DNA of 64,000 nucleotides from Saprospiraceae bacterium (GCA_028285085.1 JANQQI010000130.1:1-64000), one strand, 5' to 3'. Positions 44,614-53,216 are shown, counted from the first letter of the stretch. Translations and numbers: made by a program. The notes: generated by a model not told the origin, from the letters alone.

Positions 44614-45723
44614 ATGAGTAATCAATATCAAGATGATCCATTAGATGAGGAAAAAGGCCTGACACTACAAGAGCTATTTCTGATAATTAAGGTTTATTAT
44701 CAGGAAATCATTAAATCTTGGAAGTTAGTAGGAGGAATTATCATTATTGTGGTAAGCTTATTCGTATTAAGAGCTCTTCTCACTCCTGTTGTTTATCCCG
44801 CACAATTGACCTTTATGGTGAATGAAGAAGAAGGGGGAGGGATTGGAGGTGCTATGGTGATACTTAGTCAGTTTGGATTTGGTGGAGGTAGCGGTGGAGG
44901 AAAGTATAATCTGGAGAAGATTATTGAGCTATCCAAAACGATGCGTATTCTTCATCTGGTACTTTTTGATACTTTAGAACTAGACGGGCAATCGGATTTC
45001 TTGGCCAATCACATTATTGATCTCTACGATCTACATGATGAATGGTCCGATAGCAAAGAAGAACGACTGCACAATTTTAAATTTACCGATAACAAAGTTG
45101 AGGAATTTGACCGGGTGGCGAATGGCGCCATGAAAGCTTTACAAGGAATAATTATCGGAAGTGAAAAGAAAAAAGGAATTTATCAGACGAGAATAAATGA
45201 TGACACAGGGATTATGACCCTAAAAGTAGATGGGCTTGATGAGACCTTTTCCATAGCCCTGACCAATTCCATTTATCACCACCTTAGTCATTATTACACC
45301 GATAAAGCCATTGAAAAGCAACAATTTACCTTTGACGTGGTGAAGTTAAAGGTCGATTCCATTCAAGGGGCTTTGGCCTCGGCCGAGTATCGTTTGGCTA
45401 ATTTTAAAGACTCTAATCGTCGCTTGTGGTCAAAAACGTCAAGTTTAGAAGAACAGCGTCTGAGCCGAGATGTCCAAATGCTAACAGTTATGTATGGCGA
45501 AGCTATTCGAAACCTTGAGATCGCAGATTTCTCTTTGAAAAATAAGACTCCTTTTATACAACTCATAGATGCCCCTACTGCCCCTATATCTCCCCAAACT
45601 TCCTCTAAGCTGAAAGCCATTTTGATCGGTGGCTTTTTAGGTGGTATACTTGCTTTTGGTTTTGTCATAGCTCGTAAATTTTTCCAAGACAACTTGCTTA
45701 AAAAAGAAGAAGCCACAATTTGA
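44614..45723 (+). CDS. Wzz-type chain-length / polysaccharide co-polymerase protein
   Basis: A 369-residue inner-membrane protein with two membrane segments, about 40-60 (LVGGIIIIVVSLFVLRALL) and 336-356 (LKAILIGGFLGGILAFGFVI), flanking a large periplasmic helical domain. This is the layout of polysaccharide co-polymerases. A proline-rich stretch precedes the second segment (APTAPISPQTSSKLKAILIG), as in Wzz. There is no C-terminal tyrosine kinase domain or Walker motif. A glycine-rich patch (GFGGGSGGGKYN) is unusual and may be flexible. It regulates polymer length with Wzy and docks on the SLBB export protein, whose gene ends 3 bases upstream. Confidence 0.85.
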   Translation: MSNQYQDDPLDEEKGLTLQELFLIIKVYYQEIIKSWKLVGGIIIIVVSLFVLRALLTPVVYPAQLTFMVNEEEGGGIGGAMVILSQFGFGGGSGGGKYNLEKIIELSKTMRILHLVLFDTLELDGQSDFLANHIIDLYDLHDEWSDSKEERLHNFKFTDNKVEEFDRVANGAMKALQGIIIGSEKKKGIYQTRINDDTGIMTLKVDGLDETFSIALTNSIYHHLSHYYTDKAIEKQQFTFDVVKLKVDSIQGALASAEYRLANFKDSNRRLWSKTSSLEEQRLSRDVQMLTVMYGEAIRNLEIADFSLKNKTPFIQLIDAPTAPISPQTSSKLKAILIGGFLGGILAFGFVIARKFFQDNLLKKEEATI

Positions 45724-45799
45724 GCCCTTGCTGGTAATGGATAACCATAGGTTGAATAATAACCGTTAAACGAGCTCTATATTAATAATTATTCTAACG

Positions 45800-45839
45800 T
45801 TTGGATATATTCAGGACTTTGAGTAATTTTGTTACTCAA
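45800..45839 (+). promoter_or_regulatory. Promoter overlapped by an inverted-repeat operator
   Basis: TTTG (45800-45803) and TAATTTTG (45824-45831) form a good minus-33/minus-7 pair with a 20-base gap. An inverted repeat, TTGAGTAA (45819-45826) and TTACTCAA (45832-45839) with a 5-base spacer, wraps the minus-7 box, 9 bases before the start codon of the winged-helix gene. This suggests direct autorepression by that protein. Confidence 0.6.
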
Positions 45840-45848
45840 TATTAGTGG

Positions 45849-46385
45849 ATGATTGAAACATTAATTTCTTCTAAAACTAGGATCAAGTTGCTATTGAAGT
45901 TCTTTCTCAATAGCAGTACTACGTCTTATTTGCGAGGCTTGGAGAACGAATTTGGTGATTCTACTAATGCGATTCGGATCGAATTAAATAAATTAGAAAA
46001 TGCAGGGATGCTGCGATCGGCCTTGAAGGGAAATAAGAAAATCTTTCAAGCCAATACTAGCCATCCCCTGTTTACGGAGATCCATAATATATTGCTTAAG
46101 CACATTGGTTTAGATCAAATCATTGCTAATGTAGTAGAGCGCCTAGGGGATGTAGAACGAGTTTATTTGATAGGTGGTTTTGCTAAAGGCATTGATAGTC
46201 AGGTGATTGATCTGATATTTGTAGGTTCGATAGATAAAACTTATTTGATCCATCTTATCGAAAAAGTAGAGAAGTTAATCCAGCGGAAGGTCCGATATCT
46301 CATCTACGAAGAAAGTGAATTATCGGATGTTATGTTGAAAGACATGAATCCAGAGCGGCTTTTGCTTTGGTCAAAAGATAACTAG
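45849..46385 (+). CDS. Winged-helix regulator with nucleotidyltransferase-like domain
   Basis: A 178-residue protein. The N-terminal domain (about 1-70, LISSKTRIKLLLKFFLNSST, then SYLRGLENEFGDSTNAIRIE) is an ArsR-type winged helix. The C-terminal part (about 100-140) carries VYLIGGFAKGIDSQVIDLIF, which resembles the GSFARG-x-DID core of minimal nucleotidyltransferases. Here the second Gly-Ser is Gly-Gly and one catalytic acid appears lost, so it is probably a sensor and not an enzyme. It lies between the chain-length gene and the wbpD start in the same direction, has its own promoter with a palindrome and is followed by a strong terminator. It is likely the local regulator of the exopolysaccharide locus. 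Confidence 0.75.
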   Translation: MIETLISSKTRIKLLLKFFLNSSTTSYLRGLENEFGDSTNAIRIELNKLENAGMLRSALKGNKKIFQANTSHPLFTEIHNILLKHIGLDQIIANVVERLGDVERVYLIGGFAKGIDSQVIDLIFVGSIDKTYLIHLIEKVEKLIQRKVRYLIYEESELSDVMLKDMNPERLLLWSKDN

Positions 46386-46465
46386 TCCATCAGTCTGAAT
46401 ATTGTAAAGGCAATCTTTCTATGATGCGGCTAAAGATTACTTTGATGTATTATAAATTAGGTGCA

Positions 46466-46506
46466 AGATTGTAAAGGCTAGTATTTACTAGCCTTCAATC
46501 TTTTTT
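46466..46506 (+). terminator. Strong intrinsic terminator / attenuator just before wbpD
   Basis: AAGGCTAGTA (46474-46483) and TACTAGCCTT (46486-46495) form a perfect 10-base stem, extended by GATTG/CAATC at the base, followed directly by TTTTTT (46501-46506). The wbpD ATG is at 46511, which leaves no space for a promoter between them. Transcription of wbpD from upstream must read through this structure. Confidence 0.85.
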
Positions 46507-46510
46507 GAAA

Positions 46511-47104
46511 ATGAGTAAGATAACTACTAAAAATTACTTTGTCCATCCAACTGCAATCGTTGATCCAGGATGTCAGGTTGAGACCGGAACTAAGATATGG
46601 CACTTCTGTCATATCATGCCAGGAGCAAACATTGGTATGAATTGCAATATTGGGCAAAATGTATTTATAGCGAATCAGGTGAGGTTAGGAAATAATGTCA
46701 AAGTACAAAATAATGTATCTATTTATACCGGGGTGATTTGCGAAGATGATGTATTCCTGGGCCCATCGATGGTATTTACGAATGTGATTAATCCACGCAG
46801 CCACGTCAATCGAAAAGCAGAATATAAAACAACTATTGTCCGGCGAGGGGCATCTATCGGTGCCAATGCAACCATTATTTGTGGTAATGAAATAGGTGCT
46901 TATGCTATGATCGGGGCTGGGACAGTGGTAACTAAAACCGTAAAAGATTTTGCACTTGTGGTTGGTAATCCCGGAAAACAAATTGGTTGGGTGAGCAAAA
47001 ATGGTCACCGACTAAATATTGATGAAACTGGAGTAGGTACTTGTCCTGAGACTAAAGAGAGGTATCAGCTTACAGGAAATTTCCTTAATTCGATAGAGGC
47101 CTAG
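46511..47104 (+). CDS. wbpD: UDP-2-acetamido-3-amino-2,3-dideoxyglucuronate N-acetyltransferase-like
   Basis: A 197-residue left-handed beta-helix acetyltransferase from the ATG giving MSKITTKNYFVHPTAIVDPG; a TTG 6 bases earlier lies inside the terminator T-run and is less likely. Hexapeptide repeats run from about 15 to 150 (IGMNCNIGQNVFIANQVRLG, VKVQNNVSIYTGVICEDDVF). FTNVINPRSHVNRKAEYKTT and GAGTVVTKTVKDFALVVGNP are characteristic of WbpD/WlbB. It acetylates the 3-amino group of a UDP-diaminouronic acid. The next gene is the matching 3-dehydrogenase (WbpB-like), 4 bases downstream. The required 3-aminotransferase (WbpE) is not seen in this window. Confidence 0.88.
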   Translation: MSKITTKNYFVHPTAIVDPGCQVETGTKIWHFCHIMPGANIGMNCNIGQNVFIANQVRLGNNVKVQNNVSIYTGVICEDDVFLGPSMVFTNVINPRSHVNRKAEYKTTIVRRGASIGANATIICGNEIGAYAMIGAGTVVTKTVKDFALVVGNPGKQIGWVSKNGHRLNIDETGVGTCPETKERYQLTGNFLNSIEA

Positions 47105-47108
47105 AGCG

Positions 47109-48158
47109 ATGGAACACAAGATGAGATTCGCCGTAGTAGGCTGTGGCTATATAGGAAAAAGACACGCCACCATTATTCAAGAGCATAGTGAATGTGAGTT
47201 GGTGGCACTTTGTGACATTCTGCCTAAGCAAGATTTGGGATTAGATGTTTTTCAACAGCCCTTTTTCAGCGACATTGATGAGTTATTGCAGGCAGAGCTG
47301 CCAATTGATATAGTTTGTATTTGTACGCCAAATGGGCTACACGCTGAACAAAGCCTCAAAGCGATTCGAAAAGGAAAGCATGTCGTTTGTGAAAAGCCAA
47401 TGGGGCTGACCAAAGCAGAATGCGAAGAGGTATTGTACGAAGCCCTAAACTATTCTAAGCAGTTTTTCTGTGTTATGCAGAATCGATACTCCCCTCCTTC
47501 AATCTGGATAAAAAATGTGATCGAGCAAAAGCTACTCGGAGATATTTTCCTGGTTCATGCAGATTGCTTTTGGAATCGAGACGAAAGATATTATAAAGGG
47601 AGGTTGGATGATACGGCTTCATGGAGAGGTACGAAGGCAATGGATGGTGGAACACTTTTTACACAGTTTTCGCACTTCATTGATATGATCTATTGGCTGT
47701 TTGGTGATATTAAAAATATTAATGCCAACTTTTTTAATTTCAATCACCAGGACCTAACAGAATTCGAAGATACGGGCTTAGTTCAATTCGAATTTGTTAA
47801 TGGCGGGGTTGGAAGTCTTAATTATACGACTTCAGTTTGGAATAAGAATTTTGAGAGCAGCCTGACAGTTATTGGTGAAAAAGGAACAATAAAGATCGGT
47901 GGCCAGTACATGAATGAAGTCGTTTATTGTAATGTGGAAGGGTACGAAATGCCTGAATTGCCGGCTTCTAATCCACCGAATAATTATGGCCATTATCAAG
48001 GCTCGGCAGCTAACCATCATTTTGTGATTCAAAATGTTGTCGATGTGTTGAAGAATCGGAAAATGGTAACCACTAATGGACTTGAGGGCTTGAAAGTCGT
48101 CGAGATTATTGAACGAATATACGGAAAAGCATATTGGGTAACATCTACGCGATCTTAA
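47109..48158 (+). CDS. wbpB: Gfo/Idh/MocA oxidoreductase, WbpB/WlbA-like
   Basis: A 349-residue NAD-dependent dehydrogenase. The N-terminal Rossmann motif is VVGCGYIGKRHATII (about 8-22), and HVVCEKPMGLTKAE (about 91-104) supplies the catalytic Lys of the family. MDGGTLFTQFSHFIDMIYWL and the C-terminal beta-sheet domain are typical of WlbA/WbpB, which oxidise C3 of UDP-N-acetylglucosaminuronate. The two ATGs (47109 and 47121) are both plausible. It follows wbpD by 4 bases and precedes the UpxY gene by 3. The partner aminotransferase WbpE is missing from the visible locus, so it may lie beyond the right edge or elsewhere. Confidence 0.85.
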   Translation: MEHKMRFAVVGCGYIGKRHATIIQEHSECELVALCDILPKQDLGLDVFQQPFFSDIDELLQAELPIDIVCICTPNGLHAEQSLKAIRKGKHVVCEKPMGLTKAECEEVLYEALNYSKQFFCVMQNRYSPPSIWIKNVIEQKLLGDIFLVHADCFWNRDERYYKGRLDDTASWRGTKAMDGGTLFTQFSHFIDMIYWLFGDIKNINANFFNFNHQDLTEFEDTGLVQFEFVNGGVGSLNYTTSVWNKNFESSLTVIGEKGTIKIGGQYMNEVVYCNVEGYEMPELPASNPPNNYGHYQGSAANHHFVIQNVVDVLKNRKMVTTNGLEGLKVVEIIERIYGKAYWVTSTRS

Positions 48159-48161
48159 CCT

Positions 48162-48743
48162 ATGATTTCACCTAGCAGCAAATCGATTTCAACATCAAAG
48201 GGGAAAGTTAATGATGAAAATCATTTGGATGAATCTATTCCAAAATGGTTTGCTATTTATACGAACTACAAAAGGGAAAAGATCGCTGCAAAATATTTAA
48301 GCCAACAAGGAATCACTGTTTATTTCCCATCTTATAAAGTCACCCGTCATTATCAAAGGAAGGTAAAAGAGGTTGAATTGCCATTGATCAATCAATACCT
48401 CTTTGTAAAAATAACAGAGCGAGAATATGTTCGAGTTCTTCAGTGTCCTTACGTCCTTCACTTTATTAAATTTTCGAGAAATCTTATTTCCATTCCTGAG
48501 CGAGAAATAAGCTTGATTAAGCGCATTTTAGGAGAAAAGAATTTTGTAAAAATAGGAGATACTCCCCTTTGCAAAGGGGATGAAGTAGAGGTTATTGGTG
48601 GTTGTTTGACGGGATTAAAGGGGGTGTTTATCAAACAAGAAAATAAACAGTATCTCTCAATTCAGTTAACGAATATTGGAATTTCGCTGCACGTTAGCGT
48701 GGCGGTACATTTGACGCGAAAAACCAATTCAGTGAATATTTGA
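48162..48743 (+). CDS. UpxY family transcription antiterminator (NusG paralogue)
   Basis: A 193-residue NusG-like protein. After a 25-residue Ser/Lys-rich tail, the NGN domain (about 28-125) begins KWFAIYTNYKREKIAAKYLS, with VYFPSYKVTRHYQRKVKEVE and LPLINQYLFVKITEREYVRV, as in UpxY and RfaH. A KOW-like segment lies at about 138-165 (CKGDEVEVIGGCLTGLKGVF). UpxY proteins load on the leader of their own capsule operon and let RNA polymerase read through terminators. The gene lies third after the attenuator at 46466-46506, which fits a self-reinforcing circuit. In other Bacteroidota such genes are usually first in the operon; here it is in the interior, which is unusual. Confidence 0.88.
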   Translation: MISPSSKSISTSKGKVNDENHLDESIPKWFAIYTNYKREKIAAKYLSQQGITVYFPSYKVTRHYQRKVKEVELPLINQYLFVKITEREYVRVLQCPYVLHFIKFSRNLISIPEREISLIKRILGEKNFVKIGDTPLCKGDEVEVIGGCLTGLKGVFIKQENKQYLSIQLTNIGISLHVSVAVHLTRKTNSVNI

Positions 48744-48752
48744 AGATAGTAT

Positions 48753-48907
48753 TTCTGAGATGTTTACGGATTGACGTAAGGATTTCAGAACAGTTACCAG
48801 TTGACCGAGGCGAACATCCAAGGTTTTCTGTAATTTTTTATGTTAAAAAATCTTATATCTACGAATTATCGGACGTATAGGCTGCGACTTATCGACGGCG
48901 AAGCCGT
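48753..48907 (+). promoter_or_regulatory. Structured leader before wbpO (three hairpins)
   Basis: Between the UpxY stop and the wbpO ATG there are 205 bases containing three hairpins. First, TTCTGA...TCAGAA (48753-48790) with an inner TTACG/CGTAA stem. Second, ATTTTTTA/TAAAAAAT (48833-48851) around TGT. Third, ACGGC/GCCGT (48895-48907) around GAA. It is the longest gap in the otherwise tight 46.5-55.0 kb run. No TAnnTTTG box was found. Regulation of the downstream block by RNA structure is possible. Confidence 0.35.
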
Positions 48908-48948
48908 AATAAAATCAGATATTTTAGTGGATAGTAATTCTTGATATC

Positions 48949-50304
48949 ATGAATTCAGAGCAATTAGTAGAACATAAAATAATTGACGATTTGCAAATTC
49001 AAACTAAAAGAATAGGTGTCATTGGTTTGGGATATGTCGGACTGCCTTTAGCGGTAGAATTTGGCAAGCAATATTTTACAGTAGGTTTTGATATTAATCA
49101 AAGTCGTGTGGATGAACTTAATGATGGGAAAGATATTACTCTCGAAGTAGAAGAGGACCTATTGCAGTCAGTGCTTTTGCAAGAGGATTTACCTCAAGAG
49201 CCTAAGACAAACCTTACGGAAAAAGGATTGTTAGTAACCGCCAATGAGAATGAACTATTGGCTTGCAATGTTTATATCATTACGGTCCCTACACCTACGG
49301 ACAAACATCAACGACCAATCTTGACACCATTATACAAAGCGAGTAAGACGGTAGGGAAGGTGTTAAAAAAAGGAGATATCGTTATCTATGAATCGACCGT
49401 TTATCCGGGCGTAACTGAAGAAGAGTGTGTGCCAGTACTGGAAAGTGTCTCTGGTCTTAAGTTCAACGAGGATTTCTTTTGTGGATATAGCCCGGAAAGA
49501 ATTAATCCAGGTGATAAAACACATACAGTAACTAAGATATTGAAGGTCACATCGGGCTCTACACCTGAGATTGCCGAAACCGTTGACCAATTGTATCGTT
49601 CAATCATTCATGCCGGGACTTTTAAAGCGAGTTCCATTAGAGTTGCGGAGGCTGCCAAAGTCATTGAGAATAGCCAACGCGATATTAACATTGCCTTTGT
49701 CAATGAGCTGTCCAAAATATTCAATCTATTGGATATTGACACGCATGAAGTTTTAGAAGCTGCAGGAACCAAGTGGAATTTTCTGCCATTCAAACCAGGA
49801 TTGGTTGGAGGACATTGCATTGGAGTAGATCCTTATTATCTGGCTCAAAAAGCTCAAGAAGTAGGTTATCATCCTGAAATCATTTTGGCTGGACGACGTC
49901 TGAATGATACCATGGGGAAATACGTAGCCGGTGAGATCATTAAGTTAATGGTCAAAAACGATATAAAGGTTAAGGGGTCTAAAGTACTTATGCTGGGGAT
50001 TACTTTTAAAGAAAATTGTCCTGACATTCGTAACACCAAGGCGATTGATGTTTACCATGAACTCAAGACCTATAATATCGATGTAGATATTTTTGATCCT
50101 TGGGCCTCCCGAACGGAAGTGCTGGACGAATACAATATCAGCCTAGTCAATGATTTGCCAACAGAAAAATATGAAGCTATTGTTTTAACTGTGGCACATC
50201 GGGAATTCAAATCTTTGGATTTGGATACACTCAAGCAACCCAACGCAGTGATTTACGATGTGAAAGGATTTTTAGATCGGGATAATATTGATGCTCGACT
50301 TTAA
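48949..50304 (+). CDS. wbpO: UDP-N-acetylhexosamine 6-dehydrogenase (WbpO/TviB type)
   Basis: A 451-residue nucleotide-sugar dehydrogenase. [20 protein letters not shown] is the NAD-binding motif. [20 protein letters not shown] and [20 protein letters not shown] (Cys290 catalytic) distinguish the WbpO/TviB group, which oxidises UDP-GlcNAc or UDP-GalNAc at C6 to the uronic acid in two steps. [20 protein letters not shown] begins the C-terminal domain. The next gene encodes the WbpP/TviC-type C4 epimerase, the same pairing as in Vi-antigen and WbpO/WbpP loci. The product is a UDP-N-acetylhexosaminuronic acid that could also feed WbpB and WbpD upstream. Confidence 0.92.
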   Translation: MNSEQLVEHKIIDDLQIQTKRIGVIGLGYVGLPLAVEFGKQYFTVGFDINQSRVDELNDGKDITLEVEEDLLQSVLLQEDLPQEPKTNLTEKGLLVTANENELLACNVYIITVPTPTDKHQRPILTPLYKASKTVGKVLKKGDIVIYESTVYPGVTEEECVPVLESVSGLKFNEDFFCGYSPERINPGDKTHTVTKILKVTSGSTPEIAETVDQLYRSIIHAGTFKASSIRVAEAAKVIENSQRDINIAFVNELSKIFNLLDIDTHEVLEAAGTKWNFLPFKPGLVGGHCIGVDPYYLAQKAQEVGYHPEIILAGRRLNDTMGKYVAGEIIKLMVKNDIKVKGSKVLMLGITFKENCPDIRNTKAIDVYHELKTYNIDVDIFDPWASRTEVLDEYNISLVNDLPTEKYEAIVLTVAHREFKSLDLDTLKQPNAVIYDVKGFLDRDNIDARL

Positions 50305-50333
50305 CCAAGCGGTGAAGAAATTTAAAAGCGACG

Positions 50334-51326
50334 ATGAGTTCAACATCCAACCAAAGAAAAAATATTCTAATAACCGGAGGAGCTGGTTTTATTGGTTCTA
50401 ATCTGGTTGAAGCACTCTTGCAAGATAGTAGGGTAGGATTGGTAAGGGTGCTGGATAATTTATCGACAGGATTCAAAGATAATTTAGAGCCATTTCAAGG
50501 GGACAATAATTTCGAATTTATTGAAGGAGATATTCGAGACTTCGACCTTTGCTGCCGGGCCATGCAGGACATCAATCTTGTTTCTCATCAAGCGGCTCTG
50601 GGTTCCGTACCACGATCGGTGGAGGATCCTATCACATCGAATGCCGTTAATGTTGATGGGACCTTAAATATATTTCGGGCGGCTGTCGAATCAAATGTTC
50701 AACGGGTCGCTTTCGCCAGCTCATCTTCGGTTTATGGAGATAGCGAAGAACTCCCTAAAGTAGAATCTAAGATTGGGCAACCTTTATCACCGTACGCGGT
50801 GACGAAATATGTAAAGGAACTTTATGCTGACGTATTTGCTAAAAACTATCCTTTCGAATTCATTGGTTTAAGATATTTCAATGTCTTTGGCCCGAAACAA
50901 GATCCGAATGGTGCTTATGCCGCGGTCATTCCTCTTTTTATGAAGGCTGCTTTGAATGGTAAATCGCCGTTTATCAATGGAGACGGTTCTTATAGCCGGG
51001 ATTTTACCTACATTGATAACGTTGTTCAAGCTAATTGCCTTTCGCTCTTCACTACCAACTCCGCGGCCATTAACCAAATTTATAATGTTGCTTGCGGTGC
51101 TCAGACTACGATCAACCAGCTTTGGTTATTTATTAAAAAAATAGCTGGTTCAGATGTAGAGGCGAACTATCGCTCAATCCGAGCTGGAGATATCCCTCAT
51201 AGCCATGCCAATGTATCCAAAGCAAAGCAATTATTGGGATATCAACCAAATATAGATATAGAAACAGGATTGAAATTAGCTTTCGATTGGTATGCAAGTA
51301 GAAGTTCTAAATGGGCTTCAACTTAG
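50334..51326 (+). CDS. wbpP: UDP-N-acetylglucosamine C4-epimerase (WbpP/TviC type)
   Basis: A 330-residue extended short-chain dehydrogenase. ILITGGAGFIGSNLVEALLQ binds NAD. LSTGFKDNLEPF, HQAALGSVPRSVEDPITSNA and SSSSVYGDSEELPKVESKIG, with YAVTK as the Tyr-x3-Lys pair, match WbpP/TviC, which interconverts the gluco and galacto forms of UDP-GlcNAc or its uronic acid. It starts 29 bases after the dehydrogenase. The next gene starts 2 bases beyond its stop if the ATG at 51329 is used. Together the pair supplies UDP-GalNAcA-type precursors. Confidence 0.9.
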   Translation: MSSTSNQRKNILITGGAGFIGSNLVEALLQDSRVGLVRVLDNLSTGFKDNLEPFQGDNNFEFIEGDIRDFDLCCRAMQDINLVSHQAALGSVPRSVEDPITSNAVNVDGTLNIFRAAVESNVQRVAFASSSSVYGDSEELPKVESKIGQPLSPYAVTKYVKELYADVFAKNYPFEFIGLRYFNVFGPKQDPNGAYAAVIPLFMKAALNGKSPFINGDGSYSRDFTYIDNVVQANCLSLFTTNSAAINQIYNVACGAQTTINQLWLFIKKIAGSDVEANYRSIRAGDIPHSHANVSKAKQLLGYQPNIDIETGLKLAFDWYASRSSKWAST

Positions 51327-51328
51327 GA

Positions 51329-52222
51329 ATGGGTAAAAAGAAATTATTAGTAACTGGTATATCAGGCTTTTTGGGATGGCATGTACAAAACTATCCACAA
51401 AATCAATGGGAAATCATTGGTGTCTATCATCGCCAACGACCTGTGGCCACCACCAATTACTTGACCCAGATAGATTTAACGGACTTTGAGGGGACGACCC
51501 AAGTGTTGGACGAGCTAAAACCAAATGCTATTCTTCATCTCGCAGCCAATACTGATTTAGATGCCTGTGAAACGGATTCGAGTACTAATCATATCAATGT
51601 TGAGAGTGCTGTTCATTTGGCAAAGTGGTGTGAAGCGCGCGAAATACCATTTGTAATGACCTCCTCGGATGCCGTTTTTGATGGCGAAAAGCCATTTTAT
51701 AATGAAGAAAGCTCCGCTCAACCGGTTTGTGTTTATGGTCGACAAAAACTTCTCGCAGAGGCAAAGGTTATGGCGATATATCCACAAGCGACCATTGCAA
51801 GAATGCCATTGATGTATGGTTTACCGGATAATGGTCATGGATTCATGGTAGAATGGGTCAACCGTTTGGCACGACATGAGGCCATCCGCTGTTTTCAAGA
51901 TGAATACCGGACAATGATTAGTGGTGCCTCCGGGGCGGCCGGTCTTTTTTTGCTTTTAGAAAAGAAAGCTGCTGGCCTTTTTCATCTGGGAGGTAGAGAA
52001 CGCATCTCTCGTTATGAGTTTGCTAATAGATTAGCGCAGGTTTTTGAATTTAATGAAGAGTTGATACGTCCTGGTCTGCAAAGTGATGCATCCACCAAAG
52101 CCAAACGACCGGCGGATGTATCAATGATCAGCGAAAAAGCCTACCAGCTTGGATTTCAGCCAGGACTACTCCTGGAGGAATTACAACAATTGAAACAAGA
52201 TAATTTTATCAAACCTAATTAA
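51329..52222 (+). CDS. RmlD-like NAD-dependent sugar reductase/epimerase
   Basis: A 297-residue short-chain dehydrogenase from the ATG giving MGKKKLLVTGISGFLGWHVQ, preceded by TAGGA; an ATG 18 bases earlier overlaps the previous gene. ILHLAANTDLDACETDSSTN and TSSDAVFDGEKPFYNEESSA, with YGRQKLLAE as the Tyr-x3-Lys pair, match the RmlD-substrate-binding family, which reduces 4-keto sugars. In WcaG- or RmlD-type loci it would act after a 4,6-dehydratase, and the Gmd gene at 62.1 kb could supply such an intermediate. It is followed 7 bases later by the heptose kinase gene. The substrate is not certain. Confidence 0.78.
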   Translation: MGKKKLLVTGISGFLGWHVQNYPQNQWEIIGVYHRQRPVATTNYLTQIDLTDFEGTTQVLDELKPNAILHLAANTDLDACETDSSTNHINVESAVHLAKWCEAREIPFVMTSSDAVFDGEKPFYNEESSAQPVCVYGRQKLLAEAKVMAIYPQATIARMPLMYGLPDNGHGFMVEWVNRLARHEAIRCFQDEYRTMISGASGAAGLFLLLEKKAAGLFHLGGRERISRYEFANRLAQVFEFNEELIRPGLQSDASTKAKRPADVSMISEKAYQLGFQPGLLLEELQQLKQDNFIKPN

Positions 52223-52229
52223 TTAAGTT

Positions 52230-53207
52230 ATGATCATCTCCAAAACACCTCTACGAATCAGTATATGTGGGGGTGGAACAGATCTCAAGGGTTACTATGC
52301 AGAGCGAGAAGGCTTCGTAGTCAGTACTACGATTAACCGATATGTGTACGTCATCATTAAAAAGCGTTTTGATGACCTTATATATGTCAACTATACGAAG
52401 AAAGAGATCGTGGAAGATATTAATGAAGTTCAGCACGAACTAGTAAGAGAGGCCGCTAAGATTGTAGGACTGACTAAAGGTTTTGAGGTGACGATGCTTT
52501 CCGATATTCCTTCACAAGGATCGGGACTGGGGTCATCTAGCAGTATTACGGTGGGATTGCTGAATGCTTTTTATCAATTTAAAGGGGTTCAGGTTACTGC
52601 AGAGCAACTTGCCCAAGATGCCTGTCGGATCGAAATTGATATTACACATAAACCAATCGGTAAGCAGGATCAATATATTGCTGCCTACGGCGGACTCAAA
52701 TCAATCTTATTTAAAAAGGATGATACCGTTGTTGTCAAGGCCATTGAAGCTTCCGAAGAGGTAATTCGTAAACTGATTTCTAATCTATTACTATTTTATA
52801 CGAACATCACACGCAAGTCATCGGAAATTCTGACTGAGCAGAAAGCGAATATCGAAGATAAGCTCTTGTATCATGACAATATCAAAGCACTGGGGTATGA
52901 TGCTTTAGCCAGCATTGAATCTGGTCAAATTGATAATATTGGAAAACTTCTGGCATCTAACTGGGAGATGAAAAAGCAATTGTCTTCAAAAATCTCAAAT
53001 GAGAAGATTGATCAAATGTATCAATTAGGTATCGGTGGCGGGGCCTTAGGTGGTAAGGTCTCCGGAGCCGGAGGGGGAGGATTTTTGTTGTTGTACTGTC
53101 AACGCAAAAACCAGGACATACTACGAGAAGCAATGAAGGATTATAGAGAAATGCCATTTATGTACGAGCCATTCGGAAGTCGTATCATTTTTAACTACGG
53201 GATATAA
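52230..53207 (+). CDS. hddA: D-glycero-alpha-D-manno-heptose 7-phosphate kinase-like (GHMP family)
   Basis: A 325-residue GHMP kinase. TPLRISICGGGTDLKGYYAE at the N-terminus is characteristic of HddA and related sugar kinases, SQGSGLGSSSSITVGLLNAF is the ATP-binding glycine/serine loop, and KVSGAGGGGFLLLYC is GHMP motif 3. It phosphorylates C1 of heptose 7-phosphate. With the HddC-like nucleotidyltransferase (54336) and GmhA-like isomerase (55076) it outlines the GDP-D-glycero-alpha-D-manno-heptose pathway. The phosphatase GmhB, needed between HddA and HddC, is not in this locus. It starts 7 bases after the previous gene. Confidence 0.88.
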   Translation: MIISKTPLRISICGGGTDLKGYYAEREGFVVSTTINRYVYVIIKKRFDDLIYVNYTKKEIVEDINEVQHELVREAAKIVGLTKGFEVTMLSDIPSQGSGLGSSSSITVGLLNAFYQFKGVQVTAEQLAQDACRIEIDITHKPIGKQDQYIAAYGGLKSILFKKDDTVVVKAIEASEEVIRKLISNLLLFYTNITRKSSEILTEQKANIEDKLLYHDNIKALGYDALASIESGQIDNIGKLLASNWEMKKQLSSKISNEKIDQMYQLGIGGGALGGKVSGAGGGGFLLLYCQRKNQDILREAMKDYREMPFMYEPFGSRIIFNYGI

Positions 53208-53216
53208 TATATCATT

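Noticed and set aside
45849-46385. Winged-helix/nucleotidyltransferase-like protein as the antitoxin or toxin of a MNT/HEPN system.
   Set aside because: No HEPN partner is adjacent and the nucleotidyltransferase motif is altered; position between exopolysaccharide genes favours regulation.
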